Assembly: GCA_944472135.2 (NCBI GenBank)
Contig: OX235270.1
Coordinates: forward strand, 134,865,632 to 134,929,631
Length of the DNA: 64,000 bases
Reading direction: 5' to 3'
Source of the DNA: Trichobilharzia regenti
Taxonomy: Eukaryota; Platyhelminthes; Trematoda; Strigeidida; Schistosomatidae
Positions within the stretch are counted from its first letter, which is position 1; the number at the start of each line of letters is the position of its first letter. The notes below the pieces were generated by a model that ran no database searches, was not told the DNA's origin, and was given only the letters and a program-made list of their open reading frames with translations. The position numbers and the translations under genes were made by a program. Below, in pieces: positions 1-11,597 of this stretch.

Positions 1-555
1 CTGGACTCAGGGTCTGTGTTTCCTTATTCTCCAATTTATGGAGAATTAGATACCTGTTGGAGATATGAGTTTCGCTTCGGCTGTAGCTTTTGCTCTGGAG
101 AAAGCCTGTTCTTCCATCCTTCACTGATGTTTTACGTTGTGAATTGGTTACGGATATGGAACAGTTCACTGGCTTCGTTCTTGCTATCTGAAATTGAGGA
201 TGGGAACGTGCGGTTCGTGGGTGTACACGTTTGTCTCCATCATCCGACTGGTTTTCCCCGCTTATGAGGGGCTTTTGCCTCATAGTTCCGGCGAAGTGAG
301 CAAACTTATCTGTGGCAAGGCTAAATTTTAAGCACCACTAACTACCAACCAACCATCCCAAGCCCGGATAAAGAGGAAGAGTTGGGGCGTGGTGCTAGCA
401 ACTCCGTCCCCAAATCTCAACCAAACTGCTACAGAAACTTCAATCCACCTATATTTTAAAAATTCTAAAAACATAAGCAATAGCCTTACTTTTCGCTGAA
501 ATCGGGGAAGTGAAATGACGGAGGCTGGTGAAAGCCTTCGGGAAGCCAGTCAGCC
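1..555 (+). other. 5' leader of SR2-like RTE element (non-coding)
   Basis: No convincing reading frame. The stretch leads directly into the RTE endonuclease frame that begins near 556, so it is probably the 5' untranslated region, possibly mixed with the 3' end of another RTE copy: the run ctaactaccaaccaacc near 337-353 resembles the 3' end of the RTE copy at 11950-11975. The element runs off the left edge of the window, so the true 5' end is not seen. Confidence 0.45.
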
Positions 556-3073
556 GATGTGCCTCCTTTCGATGAAAGCAAAAATAAGGATGAGTACCTG
601 GAATGTTCGTAGAATGTACGAAACTGGAAAGGCTGCCCAGGTAGCAGCAGAAATGATGAGATATAGAATAGAAGTGTTGCGAATCTGAGAGAGCAAATGG
701 AACGGATGTGGAAGGTGCCAACTACCAACTGAGGAGACAATAATCTACTTCCGCCACCCAGAGGACAATCACGAGCACATCGAGGTAGTTGCCATCATGA
801 TGACACCAGCAGCAACCAAAGCTCTCATGCAGTGAGGACCGATTTCCTCCAGGATAATGACAGCCAGGTTCAACTCAAAAGGAAGGAAAGTTACAGTCAT
901 TCATTGTCAATGCTATGCGCCTACAAACGTCTTAGAACAAGAAAAGAAGGGGGCGTTCTACAGACGACTACAAACAGTAATGGAAAACGTCCCGAATGGC
1001 GATATCAAAATCCTGATGGGCGACATGAATGCGAAGCTGGGAGGAGACAACACAGTAAGAGAACTCACCATGGGTCGTGAGGCCCTCGGAGAAATGAACG
1101 ACAATGGTGAACTCTTCTCAGACTTCTGCACCTTCAATGATTTGGTGATTGGTGGCAGCGATTTCAAACACAAGGATATACACAAGGCCAGCGACATGGA
1201 TTTCACCAGATGGAAACACCAAAAACCAAATAGACTTCATCTCAATTTCAAGAAAGTGGAGAGGGAACCTACTGGACACGAGGTCGAGGAGAGGAGCAGA
1301 CGTAGGTTCAGACCACTATTTAGTACAAGGGATTTTCAAGGTGAAACTAAAAGCCTCGAGGATAACTGGGAATAGGCCACAATGCAAGTTCAACACTCGA
1401 TTACTGAAGGACACAACCACAAAGGACACTTTCACTGCAACTTTCAGAGCAAAGCAGGAAACACTACGTGACATCACTGAAGAATCATGCATGGAAGACC
1501 ATTAGAACTCTCTGAAGGTGATTTTCAACGAAAAGTGTTCAACGGTTTCAGGAAGAAAGAAGTGACAAGACAAGGAAAGGCTGTCAACGGACACTTAGAA
1601 GCTAATAGGGGAGAGGAGAATGGTGGAAGAAAAAATGATTCAATGCAAAGATGGGCAAGGGAAAAAGACGCTGAGCACAACCTACACAGACAGCACTGGA
1701 CAAAGAAGTGAAGAAGAGTTCTAGGAAGGACAACAGACGGTTCTACGACAACCTGGTCACTGAAGCTGAAAAGGCAGGAGGCAAAAGGGACCTGAGGACA
1801 CAATATCAGATAACCAAATCTCTATCCGGGAAGAGATCAACACAAGCGAAACCTATAAAAGACAGCCAAGGGAACCCAATTACCATGGAAGAAAGACAGA
1901 TTAAACAATGGAGGGATCACTTCAAAGGACTCTTGAACCGACCACCACCTGAAACCCGTCCAGAAATACCAACAACAGCACGCACACAACTGCAAGTTGA
2001 CACCAATCCTCCAACGAAAGCTGGAGTCTTGAATGCAATCAAGCTTCTGAAAGCTGGAAAAGCAGCTGGACCAGATGGAATACACCCTGAAGCACTGAAA
2101 GTGGACCCAGAGACGACGGCAGATATGCTGACTCCATTATTCCAAAATGGTCTGGAAGGAGAGAAAGGTGCCTCCTACTAACTGGAGGAAGGGTTACCTC
2201 ACGGAACTACCAAAGAAGGGCGACTTAGGATTCTCCAAGAACTGGCGAGGAATCATACTCCTTTTGACGCCAAGTAAAATCCTGGGTCACAACATCCTGG
2301 AGAGAATAAAGGACACACTGGACACAGAACTCCGACCAGAACAAGCTAGCTGCATTCACGAAACCAAATCATGTTCTGACCAAATTGCAACTGTACGAAT
2401 CATCATCACAAAACAAAGCATGGAATGGCCATCAATCAAACTTCTACCTCAACTTTATAGACTTTGAGAAGGCCTTCGACAGCGTTGATCGTGAAGTTAC
2501 TTGGAAACTACTCGAGTACTACGGCGTACCCCAAACATTCATCAACCTTATTCAACAGTTGTACGACAACGGCGGCACATGTCAAGTCATCCACAACGGA
2601 AAATTCAGAGAGGCGTTTGGAGTAAACACAGGAGTCAGACAAGGGTCTTTATTATCACCCACTAATGATATTCCTAATTGTGGTGAACTGACTGGATTAT
2701 GAGTCAGACAGTGGGAAACGAGAAGACAGGGAGGGATATCCTGGACCGACGTGAAGAACCTAGAAGACCTTGATTTCGCGCGTGGATGATTTATGTTTGA
2801 TTTCACATACACAAAATCGAAGGCTTACAAGCGAAAACCGACCGACAAACTGGTCGAAGAAGCAGACAGTGAAGACAGGACTCCAAGTTAACATAGACAA
2901 GACAAGTTATGAAAATAACTAACCAACAGCAACAACAGCAGCAACATCCAGCGCCAATCACCATCAACTGGAGGGATTTGGAATAGGTTACTTCATTCAC
3001 TTATCTAGGGAGCATTGTCTCAACTACAGGCAGTTGGCACGGACGAGGATGTCAAACCGAGCGAGAATCGGGG
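556..3073 (+). pseudogene. RTE-clade (SR2-like) non-LTR retrotransposon ORF: endonuclease plus reverse transcriptase, broken
   Basis: This encodes an AP-like endonuclease followed by a reverse transcriptase, the single ORF of RTE-clade elements. Seen on the plus strand, in shifting frames: the start block TWNVRRMYETGKAAQ (about 600-640), the endonuclease block CYAPTN and GDMNAKLG (about 910-1040), the final endonuclease motif GSDHYLV (about 1310), the RT blocks GPDGIHPEALK (about 2070), WRGIILLL (about 2245) and FEKAFDSVDRE (about 2465), and GVRQGSLLSP (about 2635). Several frameshifts and stops separate them. The FADD catalytic box near 2775 is destroyed: the frame reads DFARG and then a stop. 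The frame then continues as an RTE post-RT region (NRQ-rich, DEDVKPS) to about 3073, where CR1-like sequence begins. It resumes at 6378. A dead copy; the family assignment to SR2-like RTE is from memory. Confidence 0.85.
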
Positions 3074-3075
3074 AG

Positions 3076-5276
3076 GGGGGAGAGAAACACATTCATCAAC
3101 CTGAAACCAATCTGGAGATCTTCGTCACTCAGCATCAACAACAAAATTCAGTCGGATTTTCAGTACCAACATCAAGTCAGTCAGAAACTTGGCGGGCGGG
3201 TCACAAAGAATATTTCCGACAGGCTATTGCGACCTTTATCAACAAAACGGTTGGCTCAGCAAGAGGCACAATCGCGCCCCTAAAATCTGCTCTAAAGTCA
3301 TTAACTCCATTTATAGGCCGCAAAACGCGACTAAAACTAAAGAAATTGGAAGGGAAATACCATGTATTTAAGGGATTTAATGCGTTAAACCAAATACATG
3401 AAACTCTTAAACTGCTTGAGGAGAAACACAAGATGATGTCACAACTTGAAGAAAATAAAGCGCCTATGGGTAACACCAAAACTCAGGAACTTTCTAGGAT
3501 ATTGCAGAAACGTCTGAAAAGCAGTAATTATCTTGGAACATAAGTGTATAATATACGACGATCCCCAGGTTATAAATGAACTCCTCAGTGGGTGGTTTTG
3601 CAATGACATCAGAGTGCACCTGACCCCAAATTTCCAAATGACCTGCAAAAGTAACCACAAATTAGGAGAAATAGATTTTAATATACAACATATAGACTCA
3701 GCGATTAAGACATTGAAGTCAAATGGCAGTACTGGAACAGACGACATACCATCTGTCATATACAAAAGGGGTAGCACGGAAATGGTAGTCCTGTTACTTA
3801 GAATATTTACTCTCTCACTGGAAACTGGAACTTATCCTGAAGTGTGGAAAACCACATACATATTACCTAAGCATAAAGCAGGGTCCAAAACCAGTGCATG
3901 CAACTATAGACCTATTAATATAACACCGGTAATATCACGAATAATGGAGGAAGTGGTTAAGGAGCAAGTGTCAGACAACTTACTAGAACATGAACTTATC
4001 AATCCATCACAACACGGATTCCTCAAAAAGAGATCATGTGTGACCTGTCACAGGCTTTTCTAACGGAGTTACACGAATCAGGGACAACAGAAAACTAGTA
4101 ATTGTGCTATATTTCGATATAACAAAAGCCTTCGACAGAGTCCCCCATAATCTGCTAGTCAGCAGGTTATGCTCACTAGGGATATGTGACCCTCTTCTGA
4201 GCTGGATAAAATCATTTCTCTGTGGCCGAAGTTAGATAACGAAAGTTGGCTTGATAATCTGAAGGCCTAAACCAGTAAGCAGTGGTGTAATCCATGGAAG
4301 TGTATTAGGCCCACTCCTATTCATAATATATATAAACAGTATCTGTGAATGCTTTAGTTTTGGTAAACCAATACTATATGCAGATGACTTAAAAGTGACC
4401 TATAAATGCAAGAACACAGATCTCGGAATAACAGTAAACGCCATACAGCAAGAATTATAAAAAATGGATAGATGGTGTGACACCTGGCAACTCCAGTTTA
4501 ATGTCGACAAATGTGGCTGGCTCTGCATAGGTTGCAACAATTTAGAACTTGACCTGACAATTCAAGGCCATGCACTCTTACGACTGGAATCTGTATTGGA
4601 CCTAGGACTGAAATACTTACATGACTTATCATTTTCTGAACATATCTCCAAATAAGTGTCAAAATCACGCAGACTTATCGGGTTTCTACCCAAGAACTTC
4701 TACAGAAATGAGTCTAGAATTCTGTTGTACAAGGTTTGTGTGCGTCCTTTATTTGATTACTGTTCATTCATGTATAGTAGTATACGCATAGAGGACAAAT
4801 TGAAAGTCAAGGGAGTGCAGAAGTACTTCACGTCAAAATTACTCGGGATCGAAAATGGTGCGAACTACTCCACTGGATGTGATACCCTAGGACTAGAAAC
4901 ACTATGGTTAAGACACTTGAGACTAAACTTAACACTTTACTATATAAGCTTCTAAACCACTTAGTTTTTACCTCTACTAATGGCACTCGACTTTCAGATG
5001 ACAATGGCTACAATGGCTGTAAATCAAAAAAAATAATAAAATAAGACACACTAAGGGTACAGTAGCTATCAAACAATGTAACATAGCCACCAGGCAAAAA
5101 ATTTACTTGATCAGGTATGCACAGATATGGAATAAACTACCAGTGGAAATGCGTCAAGCAAGTACATTGGCCTACTTCGAAAAGGTGCTTAATGACAAAC
5201 TACAAGAGTTTGCAAACGATAGTAGTCCTAGTTCCTATCTGAGAGCCTCCGAAATTATAGGTCCACTTAATGTATA
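3076..5276 (+). pseudogene. CR1/jockey-like non-LTR reverse transcriptase, 5'-truncated and frameshifted
   Basis: A second non-LTR element lies inside the RTE copy. Readable pieces in order: an N-terminal linker (TWRAGHKEYFRQAIATFINK) at about 3187; the palm entry SNGSTGTDDIPSVIYKRG at about 3718; the block ACNYRPINITPVISRIMEE at about 3896; SQHGFLKKRSC at about 4008; YFDITKAFDRVPHNLL at about 4112; GSVLGPLLFIIYINSI at about 4298; the catalytic YADD at 4377-4388; the thumb and C-terminal region FDYCSFMYS at about 4750; and the end block WNKLPVEMRQAS at about 5130. At least four frame changes or stops (near 4060, 4230, 4460, 4654) make it a pseudogene. The endonuclease is absent, so the copy is 5' truncated. 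Clade assignment rests on RT block order and is less certain than RT itself. Confidence 0.8.
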
Positions 5277-5360
5277 AGCTTAAATACTACACCTGTTGTT
5301 TTTTGCCTATATTTATAATTTTAGATAAAACATTAACGATTAAGATACTTACCCTCAAAC

Positions 5361-5654
5361 AGACAAAAAATTTCGGAATTGATAGTGTTCTCTGAGCTCC
5401 TTGGTTTAATTGCGGAGCTTTCATCGTCTTTCTGGACGACATCTTCAGCGCAGTATTTGGGATAAAGTGAAATGATTTAAATTTCTTCATGAGTCTCCCG
5501 GTAACCATTTCACTTTATCCCAAATACTGCGCTGAAGATGTCGTCCAGAAAGACGATGAAAGCTCCGCAATTAAACCAAGGAGCTCAGAGAACACTATCA
5601 ATTCCAAATCATCCACCTGAGTTACAAATCTTTTCTATTAGACAAAAAATTTCG
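5361..5654. repeat. Perfect 100-bp inverted repeat (hairpin) flanked by a 15-bp direct repeat
   Basis: The 100 bases at 5375-5474 are the exact reverse complement of 5506-5605, with a 31-base loop. The whole is flanked by a 15-base direct repeat, agacaaaaaatttcg, at 5361-5375 and 5640-5654, which looks like a long target-site duplication. Both arms would read as a short peptide containing SSRKTMKAPQLNQGAQRT, probably a piece of a non-LTR element. A likely origin is a target-primed insertion with template switching or twin priming. Confidence 0.9.
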
Positions 5655-6372
5655 TTTGTAAAACTTGTACCCAACACAATAAGGGGAATAAAATGGACAT
5701 AAATCAAACAACTACAACCCAACTTTCCTAAGATAATGTGGGGAACTTATATCCGTAATGTTGCTGAGCAGTCAATATCCACAACTCCTGTCGGAACAAC
5801 TAAAATTCAAAAACCCTCCTCACGCAAAGAAAATACCCACAAGCAGTAGAAATCCATTAATTAATGCGTCTAAAGCTTATGTATTTTACTCCCAACAATG
5901 ACATTGCAGATCAAATGAGATAAACATATCACTGATTTCAAAACAACACATCAACGAACTATATTTGAAGGATTCTGCACACAACAAAATTATGTATGAA
6001 AACTGACTTCAAACTTTATTTTTTTCCCAGGCACTTATAACCCATCCACCAAAGACCTGGTTTTTGTTAATGCTAAGACAACACTTGTGTATTTCCAGAT
6101 GTGTTGCACTCACTCACAATCTAGCATATTTTTCCAACTATGCACAGAAATGATTGTACATAAGTGAAAAGGCTGTTTTATACTACTGGGATTAACATTT
6201 ATCAAGTGTATGTATAATCTATAGTGTACATGTTAAACATATTTTGCTATCGATTGTAAAATGTGACTGAATAATATGGTTCTATTTCTGTAACAATTTG
6301 ATGATGCCTGTAAACTGGCGTCCCTCATGTACTGTATTATGAGAATAGATTTACTTATTTAACTATCTTCGC
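5655..6372 (+). mobile_element. 3' end of a CR1-like non-LTR element (untranslated region and tail)
   Basis: Non-coding. From about 6030 to 6372 it matches, at high but imperfect identity, the stretch 59310-59663, including the shared core gatgatgcctgtaaactggc and the terminal gagaata...ttta run. A more distant relative of the upstream part (about 5915-6090) is found inside the BEL elements at 51355-51560. The sequence ends in A/T-rich short repeats, as expected for the 3' end of a CR1-like element. It may belong to the RT at 3076-5276 or to a separate insertion; between 5655 and 5900 nothing can be named. Confidence 0.6.
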
Positions 6373-6377
6373 TCTAT

Positions 6378-6711
6378 ACTGAAGATCAGATGGCCGGGCC
6401 GGAAAGAATCGCCAACAAGAAACTATGGGCACTAACAAACAAAACAAGAACCAATCGCCCAACAAATATGCAGGAGAAAGTGGATGGAGATGGATTGGAC
6501 ACTCGCTAAGGAGGCCGCTGAAAGACATCGCGCGCGCGTAAGGACATTGCTCGAGTGGAACCCGAAAGGGAAGTGGCGAGTGGGACGTTCAAGGGTAACA
6601 TGGAGGAGATCGTGTGAAAAGGAGTTGAGACTGTATGGACTAACATGGATGCAGGTGAAAAGTACAGCAGAAGGAAGAGAGAAGCAAGTGGAGACGTGCA
6701 GTTGAAGCCCT
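6378..6711 (+). pseudogene. C-terminal part of the SR2-like RTE ORF
   Basis: After the CR1-like interruption the RTE frame reappears: GRKES...NYG, then RWRWIGHTLRRPLKD in a neighbouring frame, the open piece LLEWNPKGKWRVGRSRVTWRR at about 6550-6610, and EKWRRAVEAL near 6690-6706. This WNP-x-GK-RVGR-x-x-x-TWRR block is characteristic of the RTE C-terminus and is also found, degraded, in the minus-strand copy at 18357-20930. The coding sequence is cut at 6711 by the LTR element and its last codons and 3' tail continue at 11917. Part of the C-terminal region between 3073 and 6378 is missing. Confidence 0.8.
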
Positions 6712-7030
6712 TGTAGCGGTAAATAATTCCCCAAAATTATTGACCACAGCAATCACTCATTGGATGCTGACCACCACTGTTTAAGTCGACTTGTTTAGCT
6801 GAAGGCTTCCGGTCAAGCATCCCCGCCATTTGGTACCTCGTCGTGTCACGTGCACGATCACTAGCTAGCTAAGCGTTCGTCTAACGGCTGGTTTTGGTTC
6901 GTAAATACATTTCTTCGTTTGGACGACCAATTGTTGGCTTTTGCTTTGTCTTTGGTACGCGAGAATAAATTAATTAGAAGTTGTTGAACGAGATATCACG
7001 TCAAACCTTTAATATCCCTCAACCTCTAAA
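6712..7030 (+). repeat. 5' LTR of the CsRn1-clade element
   Basis: Begins tgtagcggtaaataattccc and ends ctcaacctctaaa. The same sequence stands at 11598-11916. It should carry the promoter; an AATAAA-like signal (gagaataaattaatt) lies near 6960-6975. A partial reverse-strand copy stands alone at 13056-13338 and a decayed relative at 59670-59945. Confidence 0.92.
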
Positions 7031-7031
7031 C

Positions 7032-7045
7032 TGGTGAGCCCAACC
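7032..7045 (+). promoter_or_regulatory. Primer-binding site, tggtgagcccaacc
   Basis: Starts one base after the 5' LTR and begins with TGG, as tRNA-complementary sites do. The same TGGTGAGCCC occurs at the matching place in the minus-strand element (38686-38695), so the site is conserved between two diverged members. CsRn1-clade elements are described as primed by tRNA-Trp; I did not verify the match. Confidence 0.7.
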
Positions 7046-7143
7046 GCGAACTTCATCTACGACAATTACTCAGATAATCCCGGTGAGTTCGTTCCATTTT
7101 GTATTTGTTCTTGTACCATATATTATTCGATATAATTTTCGTC

Positions 7144-7971
7144 ATGAGTGATCTTAGTCCCAAGGTCATCCGTATCCGCTCAACTCCTAAAACCATTCAG
7201 CTCGTACCATACTGGCCAGATAATGCTGAAACGTGGTTTCTGCTAGCTGAAGCAGATTTTTGTGAGCATGGGATAACTGATCAACGTTCACAGTTACTTG
7301 CAGTTATTCACGCCCTACCGCGGGAATTCAGCAAGTACGTAACATCACAGATGTTGAGTCCCGAGGTAAGTAACTCGTACGAGTTGCTGAAAGCATCCCT
7401 CCTCAGGAGAAACGCTCTCACGGACAGACAACGTCTAGATGAATTATTTCGCAACATCGAGTTAGGAGATCAGTCAGCCGTGAGCATGCTGACAAGAATG
7501 AAACAAGTCGTCGGCCAATGTCAGTTCGACGAAGGACTGTTTAGAGAACTCTTCTTAACCAAGTTGCCACAATCTGTACAGACCGTACTTGTGACACTTG
7601 AGGGTACTGTAATAGAGAACTTAGCTATTACTGCAGATAAGATCCTAGAAATAACTAAACGGTCTGTCCCCGAAATATGCTCAATGACTAAGCAGACTTC
7701 GAGTGAGGATCCTGCAATGACAGAGTTATGCAACTCCCTTCAGCAGATGTTTAGGTCAAACACACATTCTAAATCCTCCAACCGTCGTCCTAAATCTCCT
7801 CAACGCAGGAACTCGCGTGGTCGATCTAAGTCCAAACCACGTTCACTGAAAAACCCTGACTGGTGCTGGTACCACAACACCTATGGCCAAGAAGCGAAGT
7901 GTTGCCGTAAGCCTTGTAACTTCGGAAATGTCTCAAAGTCTGTGGGAAACTATCCCGCCGGCACGCGTTAG
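7144..7971 (+). CDS. gag: Gag of CsRn1-clade LTR element (276 codons including stop)
   Basis: Structural polyprotein that packages the element's RNA in the cytoplasm. The chosen start is the ATG of [12 protein letters not shown]; the same start (MSDHTPKLIPIR) is recognisable in the decayed relative at 59149. The N-terminal 170 residues form the capsid region ([28 protein letters not shown]). A basic Ser/Arg-rich stretch (about residues 210-235) precedes the zinc finger [18 protein letters not shown] (about residues 239-256), which is a CHCC and not the usual CCHC knuckle, a hallmark of the CsRn1/Boudicca clade. The frame ends at TAG 7969-7971, 18 bases after the in-frame slippery heptamer GGGAAAC at 7944-7950. 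Intact. Confidence 0.9.
   Translation: MSDLSPKVIRIRSTPKTIQLVPYWPDNAETWFLLAEADFCEHGITDQRSQLLAVIHALPREFSKYVTSQMLSPEVSNSYELLKASLLRRNALTDRQRLDELFRNIELGDQSAVSMLTRMKQVVGQCQFDEGLFRELFLTKLPQSVQTVLVTLEGTVIENLAITADKILEITKRSVPEICSMTKQTSSEDPAMTELCNSLQQMFRSNTHSKSSNRRPKSPQRRNSRGRSKSKPRSLKNPDWCWYHNTYGQEAKCCRKPCNFGNVSKSVGNYPAGTR
7944..7950 (+). promoter_or_regulatory. Predicted -1 ribosomal frameshift site GGGAAAC (gag to pol)
   Basis: The gag frame reads gtG GGA AAC, the canonical X-XXY-YYZ arrangement. Pol is open in the -1 frame from here through the protease DTG without a stop. The same heptamer in the same frame ends gag in the minus-strand element at 38244-38250. Confidence 0.75.
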
Positions 7972-10517
7972 CGGCAACCGTCGCCGGTGGCACTAGCCGC
8001 CTACTTTACATCCATGATGTGATAAGCCAGACTCGATACTTAGTCGACACAGGCGCCGAAGTCAGCGTCCTTCCTGCTACAGCAGCAGATCGACAGAAGG
8101 AACCTACCTTCAACTTACAGGCTGCAAATGGAAAACCAATCGCAACCTTTGGTAGGAAATACGTCTATCTGAACGTAGGTTTACGCAAACCTATTCGGTG
8201 GATTTTCCTTCTCGCTGACGTTACAATGCCCATCATTGGCACGGACCTACTTAATCATCATGATTTACTCGTAGACGTCCGCCGAAAACGACTGATTGAC
8301 AATACTACTAGTCTGTCTATCAAAGGCATCACCTACATAGGCCCTAGTTTGTCACCCGTTAAGATAAAGGCAATTCTTGATCCAACTTTTCAACCTATCG
8401 TTGACAAGTATCCGGAACTTAACTGCCCGTCGAACGACCTACCGTGCATAACCAGCAATGTTATGCACCACATCATTACCACAGGACAACCTGTGACATC
8501 TAAAGCACGACGATTAGCTCCTGACAAACTGAGAATCGCCAGGAATGAATTTGACCATATGCTTACCCTTGGCATCATTCGACCTTCGAATAGCCCATGG
8601 GCATCCCCACTTCATATGGTTCCGAAAAAGGATAGCAACGATTGGCGACCCACCGGTGATTACCGGCGAGTGAATGCCAAAACAACCCCTGATTGCTACC
8701 CGTTGCCTCATATACACGACTTGACGGCAACCTTATCCGGCGCGACTATATTCTCCAAAATCGACTTGGTTAAAGCGTATAACCAAATCCCGATGGCAAC
8801 AGAAGACATCCCGAAAACGGCTATCATTACGCCTTTCGGACTTTTTGAATTTCTACGTATGCCATTCGGTCTTCGGAATGCAGCCCAAACATTCCAACGC
8901 TTCATTGACGAAGTATTTCGCGGTCTCGACTTTGTATACGCATACTTAGACGACTGCCTCATTGCCAGTCCAGACAAGGAAACTCACCTTAGGCACTTGG
9001 ACTTGGCATTTGACAGGTTACGCCAACATGGTGTTACCATTAATATTCAAAAATGTCAAATCGGTGTTGACTCACTCGACTTTCTGGGTCACACTATTGA
9101 CTGCAAGGGCATTCGCCCACTGGCTACTAAGGTCGAGGCTATACTGAACTTTCCAGAGCCACAGACGGTGAAAAGTCTCCGCACTTTTAACGGCTTAGTA
9201 AGTTATTATCGACGCTTTATTCCCAACTGTGCCTCTTTGATTCAGCCATTGACAGACCTCCTTCGAGGGAATAACAAGTCCATAGAACTTGACGCGTCTG
9301 CTCGAAATGCTTTTACCCAGATTAAAAAAGCTATTGCGAATGCCACACTTCTGATGTATCAGGATCCAACGGCACCGTTAAGTATCTCGGTTGATGCATC
9401 AAACACTGCAATCGGCGCAGTTCTACAACAGCTAGTTGACAATGAGTGGCAACCACTTGCCTTTTTCTCCCGGCGCCTTCAATTAGCTGAAACGAAGTAC
9501 AGCACATTCGGCAGAGAACTTCTGGCTATGTACTGTGCTATACGACATTTTAGACATTCGGTAGAGGGTCGTGAATTTATAATTTTTACGGATCACAAAC
9601 CTCTGACGTACTCTCTGAACTCACCTTCAGATAAGTATTCACCCAGGGAATCACGACAACTGGATTACGTCTCACAGTTTACATCAGATATTCGCCATGT
9701 ATCCGGAGTAAACAACACTGTGGCAGATGCCTTGTCGCGCGTTTGTTCTTTCACCCAAATCGACGGCATAGACCTAGTAAAACTGGCTCGTCTTCAAAAA
9801 GAAGATGCCGAACTTCAACATGAGTTGTCGAAAACAACTCTACAATTAGCTGAGAAACCCTTAGGTATGGGAAGAGATACTATTCTGTGCGACATTTCCA
9901 CGAGTACTCCTCGCCCCATCGTGCCTAAAAGTTATCGCCGTAACGTCTTCAATACGTTGCATGGCTTATCTCACCCAGGTATTCGCACTACTGTCAAGCT
10001 CGTAACTAGTCGGTTTTGTTGGCCTGGCATTAATAAAGAAGTAAGGGAATGGGCACAAACGTGCTTAGCTTGTCAAAAGTGCAAGGTGATAAGACACACC
10101 AAAAGCCCACTTGGCACCTTTCTTCTCCCTGACGCTCGTTTCGAACACGTCCATATAGATTTGGTTGGTCCCCTTCCTGAATCACATGGATATACCTATA
10201 TTTTAACTTGCATCGATCGCTTCACACGATGGCCGGAAGCAGTACCCATCAAGGACGTATCTGCTGAAACAGTCGCACGCGTCTTCGTAGAAAGATGGAT
10301 CGCTAACTTTGGATGCCCATCTTCCATAACAACTGATCGCGGGCGGCAATTCGAAAGTGGCTTATTCTTTGCCCTGACTAAAATATTAGGTTGCATGCGA
10401 TTTCGAACAACAGCCTACCATCCTCAAGCTAATGGTATGGTAGAACGTCTACACAGACAGCTGAAAGCTGGTCTGTCAGCTGCAAACACCACCCATTGGA
10501 CTGAATCCCTCCGTTAG
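7950..10517 (+). pseudogene. pol: Pol of CsRn1-clade element: protease, RT, RNase H, integrase core; frameshifted near its 3' end
   Basis: Read from the -1 frameshift. Aspartic protease [14 protein letters not shown] (DTG at 8046-8054); reverse transcriptase with [44 protein letters not shown] and the catalytic YLDD at 8943-8954; RNase H with [22 protein letters not shown] and [11 protein letters not shown]; integrase with an HHCC zinc region (LSHPG...CLACQKCK) and the DDE core ([28 protein letters not shown]). All catalytic residues I looked for are present. The frame stops at TAG 10515-10517, because one base is missing around 10508-10511 compared with the intact minus-strand relative. The rest of the integrase follows in the next frame. 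Confidence 0.92.
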
Positions 10518-11098
10518 TTCTCCTAGGGATACGAAACGCCTTGAAAACCGATGCTGGTTGTACTAGCGCCGAGCTAGTATATGGCACGACACTGCGACTG
10601 CCTGGTGAATTTGTTTCTCCCTCGAGCTTCCCACCAGTGGTAGATCACGCTTCATACGTCAGCAGGCTTACAAACGCAATGCGTTCAGTTAAACCTGCTC
10701 CCCTTCGTCCACAGTCCATTGATGTTTTCGTTCATCCGTGTTTGAAAACTTCTTCACATGTATTTGTTCGTCGCGACTCTGTGCGCAGACCCCTGGAACC
10801 CCCATATGACGGACCTTATAAGGTAATTAAACGTTCTGATAAATTCTTTGTCTTGGACAAAAACGGCCGCGAGGACACCGTCAGCATTGACCGTCTGAAA
10901 CCGGCTTACTTGGAGGGTAATCCTATTAGCATAGAGCTGAACGTACCCCAAAATCCACAAGTAACAGAAGATCGTGTAGACATCGATGAAGTCGCTAGCA
11001 CAGCGACAGCTACCGAACCTTCTATCGAGCCTCTCAAGAAAACCCGTTCTGGACGCACCGTAAGGTTCCCAGAATATCTGCACACTTATTTGACTTAA
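10511..11098 (+). pseudogene. C-terminal integrase tail of the CsRn1-clade pol, displaced frame
   Basis: Continues the integrase core one frame over: [20 protein letters not shown], then the GPY/F-type module EPPYDGPYKVIKRSDKFFV (about 10797-10853) and VSIDRLKPAYL, ending with a charged tail at TAA 11096-11098. The equivalent region of the element at 33274-39087 lies in one uninterrupted frame, which shows that the break here is a mutation of this copy and not a family feature. Confidence 0.88.
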
Positions 11099-11597
11099 CG
11101 AAGTCGTGTGATTCACGCAACTCACTCGTTTGTGGTACTAACTTTTTTTTTTGACGTATAAATTTTTTTTATATACAGTACCACCGAACACAAAAATTTT
11201 TTTTCAACAGTTCATGTAACATACACAAAAAAATTAATTAGATGTATTTTTTTTCGATGTTCTGAACTTAGCATTATTTTACTGTATAGTAAATGCACAC
11301 AATTTTTTTTAACCAAAAAGATCATTTCGTACATTTTCCTCGACATGGTTCTTAGCGTTCTTGTTTTCTTTTCCAGGTGCGACGGGCACTGGACGGGAAA
11401 CAAACGAAGCACGGAATCCAACGAACAACACCAGGAAGCTATGTACAAACACCCCATTAGCATAGGCAGACAAACCAGTAGGCATAAGACCAAGCCGCTC
11501 GGAAGATTTTTTTCACCCGAAAGGGAACCATCGAGTTTTTTTACTTCCGGCTGGTTCTGTCTTAGGGTCCTCACGACCCCACTAGGGGGGAGTGAGC
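11099..11597 (+). other. 3' untranslated part and polypurine tract of the CsRn1-clade element
   Basis: No gene. Runs of 8-11 T residues between 11140 and 11310, then a GC-richer part. The G-rich tract actagggggga (11581-11591) shortly before the 3' LTR is the probable plus-strand primer. Confidence 0.65.
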
